From the NCBI GenBank assembly GCA_025934025.1, contig JAICYU010000009.1:1-38097 (forward strand): a stretch of DNA of 38,097 bases. The letters run 5' to 3'. The notes beneath the pieces are model-generated. The model had not been told where the DNA came from, searched no databases, and saw nothing but the letters and a program-made list of their open reading frames with translations. Position numbers and translations under genes: made by a program. The stretch is from Terriglobales bacterium. GTDB lineage: Bacteria > Acidobacteriota > Terriglobia > Terriglobales > Acidobacteriaceae. How positions within the stretch are numbered: position 1 is the stretch's first letter; the number at the start of each line of letters is the position of its first letter. Below are positions 1 to 8,536 of this stretch, in pieces.

Positions 1-539
1 ATAGCCGCCACTACAATCCCGGCTATGGCAGGACCAATCACGCGGGCCCCATTGAACATTGAGGAGTTCAAGGCGATGGCGTTGACCAGGTCGTCGCGAG
101 CGACCATATCCACGATAAAGGCCTGGCGCGCTGGAATATCGAATGCGTTTACCACCCCAAGCAGAGCGGCCAGAACCATCAGTTCCCAGACCGTGATGTG
201 ATGCGTCAAGGTCAGCCCTGCCAGGGCGAAGGCAATCGCCATCATGCACGACTGAGTGGCGACCAGGATGGTCCTCCGGTTGTGGCGGTCAGCAATGGCG
301 CCGCCAATAGGCGCGAGTAGAAAGACCGGTATTTGGCTGCAAAAAGCGACGGTGCCAAGCAACAATGCCGACCCGGTAAGGCGGTACACCAGCCAGGACT
401 CGGCTACCTGGTCCATCCATGTGCCGACCAGCGAGATCAATTGTCCGGCAAAAAAGAGCTGGTAGTTGCGATGGCGGAGGGCCCGCAAAGCGCTGGGCAA
501 TTTGGAAGGCTTAAGTTCGCTCGGGGCAGACTCGGTCAT
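1..539 (-). CDS. MFS transporter (DHA3/EntS-like exporter), partial; C-terminus lies outside the window
   Basis: Manual reverse-complement translation from the ATG at 539: MTESAPSELKPSKLPSALRALRHRNYQLFFAGQLISLVGTWMDQVAESWLVYRLTGSALLLG..., with MFS motif A-like APIGGAIADRHNRR. Runs off the window edge, so it is absent from the ORF track. Confidence 0.85.
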   Translation of the reverse strand, partial: MTESAPSELKPSKLPSALRALRHRNYQLFFAGQLISLVGTWMDQVAESWLVYRLTGSALLLGTVAFCSQIPVFLLAPIGGAIADRHNRRTILVATQSCMMAIAFALAGLTLTHHITVWELMVLAALLGVVNAFDIPARQAFIVDMVARDDLVNAIALNSSMFNGARVIGPAIAGIVVAA

Positions 540-833
540 CGTTCAGAAGCTATTGGATGCTGAATGGCTGGCGAAGGGCGCAAGATCGTCGAAGGGCCGA
601 CCCTGCTTGGCCTTTGGATGATTTCCGTTTGGGGGCAGAGGCATAGGTTTTCCCCGGCAGACAGGAAACGCTTCAGCAAATAAATCCAGCTCAGGCATTG
701 ACTCTGAACGTGAAAAGCTGGAAAATTACCGCCGCCAATCGAGAGTGTCTTTTTGCATCGCAGAGTGCGCCCTTCTCTGTGCCGATGCAGTAGAAACTCT
801 CCGCCACACCATTCTTCTGAAGGTAGGTAGCTA

Positions 834-2183
834 ATGCAAAGTAAGTTCTCCCTGAAAGCATCCCTTTTGGTCCTGATTGCTTTTGCCATCGTCGGGACTG
901 TTGCCACCGCCCAGACCTATAGTCCAATGGCGATCCGCGCTGACAAGGCTGAGATTGTTCCCGCCGTGTCACCCGATGCCACCGCGCATTTCACTTGCGA
1001 GTTGCGGCCGTTTGATTTGTCAAAAGGCCTGTTTTGTTATGGCCCTGCTGCGATCCGCACGGCTTACGGCGTGGATCAGCTCCTCAACGCCGGATTCGAT
1101 GGCACCGGCCAGACCATCGTGATTATTGATGCGTTCGGCAGCCCGACCATTGACGCGGACCTTGCCGCATTCGACACGACCTTCGGTCTTCCCGCGCCTC
1201 CATTCTTCCAGCAGATCCATATGCCGGGCAGCGTTCCTTTTGATCCTACAAACGCTGATCAGGTGGGATGGGCTGAAGAAGTGAGTCTCGATGTGCAGTG
1301 GTCTCATGCTATCGCTCCCGGCGCCAGCATTATTCTCATCGCCGCAGCCAGCGATAACTTTGATGACATTCTGGCAGCGCAGAACTTTGCCATTGACAAT
1401 CGTCTGGGGCACATTCTTTCGGAAAGCTTCGGGGCCTCAGAACTGGGCTTGAATGCCAGCCCTGACGGCCAGGCCATTATCGCGGCTAACGAGGTAAGCT
1501 ATAAGCGTGCGGTAGAAGAGAAATTCTCAACCTTCGTTTCCGCCGGTGATAACGGCGTTGCCGGAGTATTCAATGGCGTAATTCAGCGTGTTCCGCAATA
1601 CCCTGCGAGCTCCGCTTTCGTTACGACGGTGGGCGGCACCAATCTGTTCTTCGGCAGTGCTACCAATGCGGACCCGAACGGCACGTATCAAGGCGAAGTG
1701 GTTTGGAATGACGGCTTCGGCGCCGGCGGTGGTGGAATCAGTTCAGTGTTCCGCCGTCCGAACTTCCAGGAGCATCTGCCTCAAGCGGCTTTGAACACCT
1801 TGAATGGACATCGCGGTTATCCCGATGTGGCCTATAACGCCGGCGTGGTTGGCGGCGTCATCGTACACCTCGGCTTTGCTGGGCTGAACGGCTCCTTCAT
1901 TTTTGGAGGAACCAGCGCGGGCGCCCCGCAATGGTCAGCCATCGCAAGCATTGCGAACCAGGTGGCCGGACGTCCTCTCGGCAACCTCAACAAGACCATC
2001 TATAAGCTGGGAAGAAAAGGCGCGCTTAACACGCTGTTCCATGACGTGACGATCGGCGACAACGGCTTTGCCCATGTTGTCGGTTTCCCGGCGACAACTG
2101 GATGGGACCTCTCCACCGGTTGGGGCACGCCCAACGCTGGCTTCGTACAGCAGTTGGCCGGCGACGACGGCGACGATGACTAA
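834..2183 (+). CDS. S53 family (sedolisin-like) serine-carboxyl peptidase, secreted
   Basis: 449 aa ORF with N-terminal signal peptide; EVSLD (Glu/Asp pair spaced as in S53), SAGDNG (oxyanion Asp region), GGTSAGAP (Ser nucleophile), and a C-terminal GWDLSTGWGTPN calcium-site-like region. Confidence 0.87.
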   Translation: MQSKFSLKASLLVLIAFAIVGTVATAQTYSPMAIRADKAEIVPAVSPDATAHFTCELRPFDLSKGLFCYGPAAIRTAYGVDQLLNAGFDGTGQTIVIIDAFGSPTIDADLAAFDTTFGLPAPPFFQQIHMPGSVPFDPTNADQVGWAEEVSLDVQWSHAIAPGASIILIAAASDNFDDILAAQNFAIDNRLGHILSESFGASELGLNASPDGQAIIAANEVSYKRAVEEKFSTFVSAGDNGVAGVFNGVIQRVPQYPASSAFVTTVGGTNLFFGSATNADPNGTYQGEVVWNDGFGAGGGGISSVFRRPNFQEHLPQAALNTLNGHRGYPDVAYNAGVVGGVIVHLGFAGLNGSFIFGGTSAGAPQWSAIASIANQVAGRPLGNLNKTIYKLGRKGALNTLFHDVTIGDNGFAHVVGFPATTGWDLSTGWGTPNAGFVQQLAGDDGDDD

Positions 2184-2217
2184 TCTTTTTTGACCACATA
2201 GAACGATTTGACCAAAG

Positions 2218-2239
2218 TCCCCGCGCAAGCGGGGATTTT
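2218..2239 (+). terminator. Rho-independent terminator downstream of the S53 peptidase
   Basis: TCCCCGC-GCAA-GCGGGGA followed by TTTT. Confidence 0.7.
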
Positions 2240-2295
2240 GCTTATTGCCGCTAATTCAGTTGGCCTGAACACGTCAGCCGGAACCTCGTCTGGAG

Positions 2296-2368
2296 GTTGG
2301 AACGCGGGCACTCCTGCCCGCGAATAGATCTCAAGCTCCGGCTCGGGCAGGAGTGTCCGCGTTCCAAC
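2296..2368. repeat. Dispersed palindromic hairpin element, copy 1
   Basis: GTTGGAACGCGGGCACTCCTGCCCGCG ... CGGGCAGGAGTGTCCGCGTTCCAAC forms long inverted arms; a near-identical copy lies at 15786-15857. Confidence 0.8.
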
Positions 2369-2469
2369 AACAAATCCTTGCTGTCTCCGCCAAGACAAGG
2401 CTTTACAAAACACGGTCTTGTTCTTTTGCTGCAAGGGTAATTTGCATCCGCGAGGAGCACCTGCTAATC

Positions 2470-2491
2470 TAATTAACCGGTTAGTTAATTA
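2470..2491. promoter_or_regulatory. Palindromic operator upstream of the efflux operon (candidate TetR/MarR-type site)
   Basis: TAATTAAC-CGGTTA-GTTAATTA: perfect 8-bp arms, with a nested TAACCGGTTA palindrome, about 130 bp upstream of the TolC-like gene. Confidence 0.6.
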
Positions 2492-2620
2492 AATTAATCC
2501 GAGCATGGTCCATCAAATTTGCGTCCCGTACGCAGTAAGAAAAGCGGAAGGAAAGAGATGAACCTCAGGCCAAGGGGCATTGCATCTAATGACGGGAAAA
2601 CGAAAGAGAAGATTCATCTC

Positions 2621-4108
2621 ATGAGGACGTACGCTGTCCTTTCAGCCATTCTGTTTCTAAGTGCTCAAGGATTCAGCCAATTGCCCGGTGCGCCGGCTTC
2701 GGCGAACACGGCGGCTTCAGAACAGCCGCAAGCCACCACTCAGCCGGCTCCTCCGCCCGCGATGGAGCAGAATCCTCCATCAGCTTCGATTTCCCCATTC
2801 GGCGTCTTTAGCGGAAGCGGCAAGGTAGAGAAGCTTGTTCCGGGTGTGGTGGATCTGCCTATCCTTGACGCCATTGATCGCGGCCTGAAGCATAACCTCG
2901 GCCTACTACTCTCTCAGGAACAATCAGCCGGAGCGCGTTCACAGTACCGGCGCAACCTGAGTAATCTGCTGCCCAACGTCGCCGGGAGGGTGGGTGACTC
3001 AGTGCAGCAGATCAATCTGGCGGCGTTCGGGATTCCGTTGCCGGCAGGGCTTACTTCGCCCGTGGTGGGACCATTCAACGTTTTCGATACGCGCGCCGCG
3101 CTTACGGAAAACCTGCTGGACTTCAACGCCATCAACAAGCTTCGCCAGTCAGCCGAGGACGAGAAAACAGCCAGGTTCAACATACAGGACGCGCGCGAAC
3201 TGGTGGTGCTGGTCGTCGGCAATGAATACCTGCTTGCTCTGGCTGCGGCTTCACGCCTTGATACTGCGCAGGCGCAACTGCGGACAGCGCAGACGATCTT
3301 TCTGCAGACGCAGGACCTCAAGAAAGCAGGAGTCGCTGCGGGAATTGATGTGTTGCGTGCTCAGGTGCAAATGCAGACGCAGCAACAGCGTGTTCTGGTG
3401 GCGCAGCAGCAGGTAGCTGAACAGAGAATGGGGCTGGCGCGGATCATCGGACTGCCGGTGGCACAGCAGTTCCGGCTCACCGATACTGTCCCTTACGCGC
3501 CGCTTCCCGGCTTCAATCTGGAACAGAGCCTGGCCGAAGCTTACAAGCAGCGTCCGGAATATCTGGCAGCGGAGTCGCGTGTTCGTTCTTCCGAACTGGC
3601 GGTGAAGGCAGCGCGGGGTGAGGCGCTTCCGTCAGTTCAGGTTGCGGGCGATTTCGGCGGTTTGGGAAAGACCTTTGGCAGTCTGGAAAGCACCTACACT
3701 CTCTCTGCCGGTCTCCGCATTCCTATCTTTCAGGGCGGAAGAGTACGGGCGGATGTCGGTATTGCTGAGGCCAATCTTCGGCAATCTCGATTGCAGCTTG
3801 ACGACCTTCACAACCGGGTGGAACTCGAGGTCCGCTCTGCGCTGCTCGACGTCCAGACCTCTGATGATGAGGTGAAGGTGGCGCAGCAGTCCATTGGCCT
3901 GGCTTCGCAGCAGTTAAAAGAATCACAAGATCGCTATGCTGCCGGCGTTTCCGGAAGTCTGGAAGTGGTGCAATCGCAGGAAGCGGTGGCGCTGGCAAAT
4001 GAAACTTATATTCAAGCCCTCTATCTCAACAATGTAGCCAAGCTTACCCTGGCGCGCGCGCTGGGCGTGGCGGAGCAACGGACACGAGCTTTCCTGGGAG
4101 GGAAATAA
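2621..4108 (+). CDS. TolC-family outer membrane efflux protein
   Basis: ORF extends from 2519, but the signal peptide MRTYAVLSAILFLSAQGFS starts at 2621. Coiled-coil repeats typical of OEP/TolC (LRQSRLQLDDLHNRVELEVRSALLDVQTS, LVVLVVGNEYLLALAAASRLDTAQAQL). First gene of an efflux operon. Confidence 0.88.
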   Translation: MRTYAVLSAILFLSAQGFSQLPGAPASANTAASEQPQATTQPAPPPAMEQNPPSASISPFGVFSGSGKVEKLVPGVVDLPILDAIDRGLKHNLGLLLSQEQSAGARSQYRRNLSNLLPNVAGRVGDSVQQINLAAFGIPLPAGLTSPVVGPFNVFDTRAALTENLLDFNAINKLRQSAEDEKTARFNIQDARELVVLVVGNEYLLALAAASRLDTAQAQLRTAQTIFLQTQDLKKAGVAAGIDVLRAQVQMQTQQQRVLVAQQQVAEQRMGLARIIGLPVAQQFRLTDTVPYAPLPGFNLEQSLAEAYKQRPEYLAAESRVRSSELAVKAARGEALPSVQVAGDFGGLGKTFGSLESTYTLSAGLRIPIFQGGRVRADVGIAEANLRQSRLQLDDLHNRVELEVRSALLDVQTSDDEVKVAQQSIGLASQQLKESQDRYAAGVSGSLEVVQSQEAVALANETYIQALYLNNVAKLTLARALGVAEQRTRAFLGGK

Positions 4109-4109
4109 G

Positions 4110-5363
4110 GTGGTGGAACCATTGAAATCATCCACAACATACGAAGAAGAGATCAAGCAGCCGCGTCCGGTGCCGGACCATGATGAAGACCTTCCCTCAG
4201 AGCAGCGCCGCTCGTTGCGCGACCGCCGCACCGGCTTCTTTCGCGCGCATCCTCATGCCAAATGGATCATTGCTCTTGTGGCGCTGCTGCTGATCGCAGC
4301 AGGAATTTTTGTCTGGCATTACTACTCCGTCCGGGAATCCACGGACGATGCCCAGATTGACGGCCATATTGATCCCATCAGCTCGCGGGTTTCCGGTACT
4401 GTCCTGAAGGTTTATTACGACGATAACCAGCAGGTAAAAGCAGGCGATCTGCTGGTGGAACTTGATCCCAAGGACTATCAAGTAGCTCTGGAACGCGCGA
4501 AAGCAGATCTTGCCAATGCGGAAGCGAATGCTGCGGCAGCCAAGGTGGGAGTTCCTCTTACCACAACTACCAGCTCAAGCCAGCTTGCAGCAGCAGATGC
4601 CGGAGTCAATGCGGCCAGTCGTGAAGTGGAGTCGGCACGCGCGCGTGTGCAGGAAGCCCAGGCAAACTCTACCAAAGCCGCCGATGACTTGAAGCGCATG
4701 GAGCAGTTGGTGCAGAAAGATGAAATCTCACGGCAGCAGTACGATGCCAGCGTGGCCGCAGCAACGGCTTCCAAAGCCACGCTTGAGGCCGCGAGGGCCG
4801 CCGTCGCGACCGCCGAGGGACGTGCCGCCCAGGCCCGCGCTCAAGCCGACGCGGCCCACACGGTACCGGAGCAAATCAAAGTCATGCGTGCTAAGTCAGA
4901 AGCCGCAGCAGCAGAAGTTGAACGCGATCGAGCGGCGCTCTCGCAGGCCGAGCTCAACCTGCAATACACCAAGGTCACAGCGCCGGTTGACGGAATCTTG
5001 AGCAAGCGCAGCGTGGAGCCAGGGCAGGTGGTCCAGGCGGGCCAGCCATTGTTTGCCGTCGTCAACCTTGACGACATTTGGGTAACCGCCAACTTCAAAG
5101 AAACACAGCTCAAGAGCATGCACGTGGGCCAGCAGGTGGATATCGGCGTGGATGCTTACGGCAAGGATTACAAGGGCACGGTTGAATCCATCGGCGGAGC
5201 AACCGGCGCTCGCTTCAGCCTGCTGCCTCCGGAAAATGCCACCGGAAATTACGTGAAAGTGGTGCAGCGCATTCCTGTTCGCATCCGCATCAACAAAGGC
5301 CAGGATCCGAACCATACGCTGCGACCAGGCATGTCCGTAGTGCCGACGGTGTTCGTGAAATAG
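4110..5363 (+). CDS. HlyD/EmrA-family periplasmic adaptor subunit
   Basis: Single N-terminal TM, STDDAQIDGHIDPISSRVSGTVLKVYYDDNQQVKAGDLLVELDP biotinyl-lipoyl-like segment, Ala-rich coiled coil, and YTKVTAPVDGILSKRSVEPGQVVQAGQPLF. Confidence 0.92.
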   Translation: MVEPLKSSTTYEEEIKQPRPVPDHDEDLPSEQRRSLRDRRTGFFRAHPHAKWIIALVALLLIAAGIFVWHYYSVRESTDDAQIDGHIDPISSRVSGTVLKVYYDDNQQVKAGDLLVELDPKDYQVALERAKADLANAEANAAAAKVGVPLTTTTSSSQLAAADAGVNAASREVESARARVQEAQANSTKAADDLKRMEQLVQKDEISRQQYDASVAAATASKATLEAARAAVATAEGRAAQARAQADAAHTVPEQIKVMRAKSEAAAAEVERDRAALSQAELNLQYTKVTAPVDGILSKRSVEPGQVVQAGQPLFAVVNLDDIWVTANFKETQLKSMHVGQQVDIGVDAYGKDYKGTVESIGGATGARFSLLPPENATGNYVKVVQRIPVRIRINKGQDPNHTLRPGMSVVPTVFVK

Positions 5364-5376
5364 GACGGACCTGAAC

Positions 5377-6939
5377 ATGCCTGAAGCGGTCGAACAAGTC
5401 GCGGTCAATCCGTGGATTATTGCGATTTCAGTGATGCTTGGCACCTTCATGGAGGTGCTGGACACCACGGTTGTAAACGTTTCGCTGCCGCATATTGCCG
5501 GAAGTCTTTCCGCCAGCCCCGACGAGGCCACCTGGGTCCTGACTTCGTATCTGGTTTCCAATGCCATCGTGCTGCCGCTCACCGGATGGCTGGCAAACTA
5601 TTTTGGCCGCCGCAATCTGTTGCTGATGTCGGTGGCCGGTTTTACAGCCTTTTCGTTTCTATGCGGCATTGCGCCCACGCTTTCCTCACTGATCGTTTTT
5701 CGCGTGCTTCAGGGCGCAACCGGCGGAGGACTTCAGCCGTTGTCACAAGCGATCCTGATGGAAGCATTTCCACCGGAGCAGCGCGGCAAAGCGATGGCTT
5801 TCTGGGCCCTCGGCATTGTTGTGGCGCCGATGCTCGGGCCAGTGCTCGGCGGCTGGATTACTGACAGCTATAGCTGGCGCTGGCTGTTCTACATCAACAT
5901 TCCGGTGGGAATTGCGGCGGTCAGCATGGTGCTGCTCTTCATTCATGATCCGCCCTACATCCGTCGCGGAAAGGGCGGCATTGATTATTGGGGCATCGGC
6001 TTCCTCGCCTTGGGAATCGGTTCCCTTCAAATCATGCTCGACAAAGGTCAGGAAGAAGACTGGTTTGGTTCCCACTTTATTGTGTGGCTCTTCATTTTCT
6101 GCGTAGCGGGACTGCTGTTCTTCGTAATCCGCGAATTGGTGACGCGCAATCCTGTGGTCCATCTTTCCGTTTTCAAGAACGGAACTTACAGCACCGGTGT
6201 GTTTCTGATGACTGTGCTCGGGTTTGTTCTCTATGGGAGCACGGTGCTTATTCCGCTGTGGCTGCAAACACTCATGGGATATTCCGCTCTGGAGGCGGGA
6301 ATTGCCATGCTGCCGCGCGGCCTGGGATCGTTCATTTTCATGCCGATTGTCGGCATTCTGATGGGCAAGGTTGAGCCGCGAAAACTGCTGGGCGCGGGAC
6401 TTCTCGCGGCCGGATACAGCTTGTACGCGCTCTCGCGTCTGAACCTGAACGCTGGATATTGGGACATCTTCTGGCCGCAGCTCATTCAAGGAATGTCCAT
6501 GGGCTTGTTGTTTGTGCCGCTCACTACCATCACCAATGACCCGATTCCGAAAGAAGAGATGGGCAACGCAACCAGCCTCTTCAACCTGATGCGCAACATC
6601 GGAGCGAGCATCGGAATTGCCAGCGTGGTGACGATTACAGCGCGTCACAACCAACAGCATGCTAACGATCTGGCGGCGAATATCAACAATTTCAGCCAGG
6701 CGACGCAAGCGACGCTGCAATCCATGATTCATGCCCTGATGGCGGGAGGCATGGATGCCGAAACCGCGACCAAACAGGCTTACGCGGCCCTGTTCGGAAT
6801 TGTGCAGCGGCAGGCTGCAATGATGTCCTATCTCGATGCGTTTTTCTTGCTCGCAGTGATGTTTGTGGCCAGCTTGCCGTTGATTTTCCTGATGAAGAAG
6901 CCCACCAAGCAGGGCGGCGGACCAGGCATGGCGCACTAA
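5377..6939 (+). CDS. DHA2-family MFS multidrug efflux permease (EmrB/QacA type)
   Basis: LDTTVVNVSLPHIAGSLSASPDEATWVLTSYLVSNAIVLPLTGWLANYFGRRN is a DHA2 signature; 520 aa, multiple TM segments, directly follows the EmrA-like gene. Confidence 0.93.
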   Translation: MPEAVEQVAVNPWIIAISVMLGTFMEVLDTTVVNVSLPHIAGSLSASPDEATWVLTSYLVSNAIVLPLTGWLANYFGRRNLLLMSVAGFTAFSFLCGIAPTLSSLIVFRVLQGATGGGLQPLSQAILMEAFPPEQRGKAMAFWALGIVVAPMLGPVLGGWITDSYSWRWLFYINIPVGIAAVSMVLLFIHDPPYIRRGKGGIDYWGIGFLALGIGSLQIMLDKGQEEDWFGSHFIVWLFIFCVAGLLFFVIRELVTRNPVVHLSVFKNGTYSTGVFLMTVLGFVLYGSTVLIPLWLQTLMGYSALEAGIAMLPRGLGSFIFMPIVGILMGKVEPRKLLGAGLLAAGYSLYALSRLNLNAGYWDIFWPQLIQGMSMGLLFVPLTTITNDPIPKEEMGNATSLFNLMRNIGASIGIASVVTITARHNQQHANDLAANINNFSQATQATLQSMIHALMAGGMDAETATKQAYAALFGIVQRQAAMMSYLDAFFLLAVMFVASLPLIFLMKKPTKQGGGPGMAH

Positions 6940-8396
6940 CGCGAACTGGACAAACCCGCAGAAACTGCAGAAACGCATTTTGCGGCGGCAGCATTCAGCG
7001 CTGCGATTAGCTCTTCAATGTGACGCTGCGAAGTCAGATAGCTGATCACCATCGCGCGAATCACCGATCGTCCATTGACGCGAGTTGTAGAGATCCAGCG
7101 CCGGCCATCTTTTGTAACTTCATGAACGATGGCTTCGTTCGCGGCACGGACGTGATCTTCGGTTGCTCCGGGCAGCTTCACCCGCAAGTTCACAATCGGG
7201 AGCACCTGCGGCGAGGCGAGTTCGAAGACTTCGGACTTGCTCACCCACCCGGCGAACGAAGAAGCCAGCTTAAGTTGGCGATCAATCAGTTCTTCATAAG
7301 CCTTTCTGCCATGCACGCGCAGAGTAAGCCAGAGCTTGAGTGAGTTCATGCGCCGCGACCACTGCGCGCTCACCTGGAAGTTGTCCAGGATGGGCGAAGC
7401 CGTGGCAGCTTTTGGCATGTAAGGCGTGCTCACGCCAAAAGTCTGTTGCAGCATTTCCGGATGCGAAGTCAGGATCACTCCGGCGGCGAAGGGCATCGCC
7501 AGCCACTTGTGAGGATCAATCGTGATGGAATCGGCCAGCTCGATGCCGTGTACCAGACCGCGGTGCTGGTGGGAGAAGATTGCGGCTGCTCCGTAAGCGC
7601 CGTCCACGTGCAGCCACAATCCATGGCGTTTGCAAACCGCGGCCAGAGCAGGTAGATCGTCAATCGCGCCGGAGTTCGTGGTTCCTGCGGTTGCGACAAC
7701 ACAGAAGGGAGCGAATCCTGCGCTCTTGTCGTTGGCAATTTGCGCGGCCAGCTTAGCCGGGTCGAGTTGAATACGCTCATTCACTGCGATGCGACGCACG
7801 GCTTTTCGGCCAATTCCGAGCAGTCCTGCGGATTTATCGAGCGAATGATGCGACTCCGCGGAAGCATAGAGCACCGGACGCGCGCCAATCGCCGCAACGC
7901 CCTCGTCCAGAGCGGTAGGGAAGTGCGCCGCCAACGCCATAGCCAGCCCGCTGAAGTTGGCTTCATTTCCGCCTGTCGTGAAAGTGCCGTCAAACGGCTT
8001 GCCCCAGCGCACCAATTCGCCAATCCAGCGCACCGTTTCTTTTTCGATCTTTGAGGCAAGCTGCGACCGCGCTAAACTCGCCAGTTGCGGATTGAGTGCC
8101 GCGACCAGCGCTTCCGCCAAGACGGCCATGTAGGTCGGAGTGGGATTCATCAGGCCGAAGTAGTTCGCGCTGGGAACGTGGAAGCCTTTATCAATCAGCT
8201 CCGAGCACAGGTCGTCCAGCACGCGCGCGGCATCTTCGCCGAGTTCGGGCAAGCTGTCATGCAGGTTGTCGAATGTTCGCAATTCCAGCGGAAGCTGGAC
8301 AGAGCGGTCCGAGAGGCTGGAAAAATATTCGTCAATGCGGTCAATCAGCTTGTAACCAAGGCGACGGCGGACAGAGGAATCGAGATCAAAATGCAT
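6936..8396 (-). CDS. Group II pyridoxal-phosphate-dependent decarboxylase (aromatic amino acid/glutamate decarboxylase-like)
   Basis: HVDGAYGAAAIFS (PLP Asp) and SITIDPHKWLAMPFAAG (PLP-Lys motif); 486 aa. Confidence 0.9.
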   Translation of the reverse strand: MHFDLDSSVRRRLGYKLIDRIDEYFSSLSDRSVQLPLELRTFDNLHDSLPELGEDAARVLDDLCSELIDKGFHVPSANYFGLMNPTPTYMAVLAEALVAALNPQLASLARSQLASKIEKETVRWIGELVRWGKPFDGTFTTGGNEANFSGLAMALAAHFPTALDEGVAAIGARPVLYASAESHHSLDKSAGLLGIGRKAVRRIAVNERIQLDPAKLAAQIANDKSAGFAPFCVVATAGTTNSGAIDDLPALAAVCKRHGLWLHVDGAYGAAAIFSHQHRGLVHGIELADSITIDPHKWLAMPFAAGVILTSHPEMLQQTFGVSTPYMPKAATASPILDNFQVSAQWSRRMNSLKLWLTLRVHGRKAYEELIDRQLKLASSFAGWVSKSEVFELASPQVLPIVNLRVKLPGATEDHVRAANEAIVHEVTKDGRRWISTTRVNGRSVIRAMVISYLTSQRHIEELIAALNAAAAKCVSAVSAGLSSSR

Positions 8397-8484
8397 TTTG
8401 GGTTCAGTTTAGATTCTAAATTCAAAGCTTCGGGCACGGGCCGGATTCCTTGCAAATACCAGCCCTGCTCAGAAGGTCTCAACA

Positions 8485-8514
8485 GAAAAACAGCCGCCGG
8501 ATTTCTCCGGCGGC
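8485..8514 (-). terminator. Rho-independent terminator of clpC (minus strand)
   Basis: Minus strand reads GCCGCCGGA-GAAA-TCCGGCGGC-TGTTTTTC, just downstream of the clpC stop at 8537. Confidence 0.8.
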
Positions 8515-8536
8515 GGTTGAAATCATTGTTTCCGAT

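Noticed and set aside
4896-5582. 228-aa minus-strand ORF across the HlyD/DHA2 junction
   Set aside because: Antisense to two well-supported efflux genes; no domain.
5743-6978. 411-aa minus-strand ORF antisense to the DHA2 permease gene
   Set aside because: His/Gln/Arg-rich low-complexity translation fully overlapping a strongly supported gene; a typical shadow ORF in GC-rich DNA.
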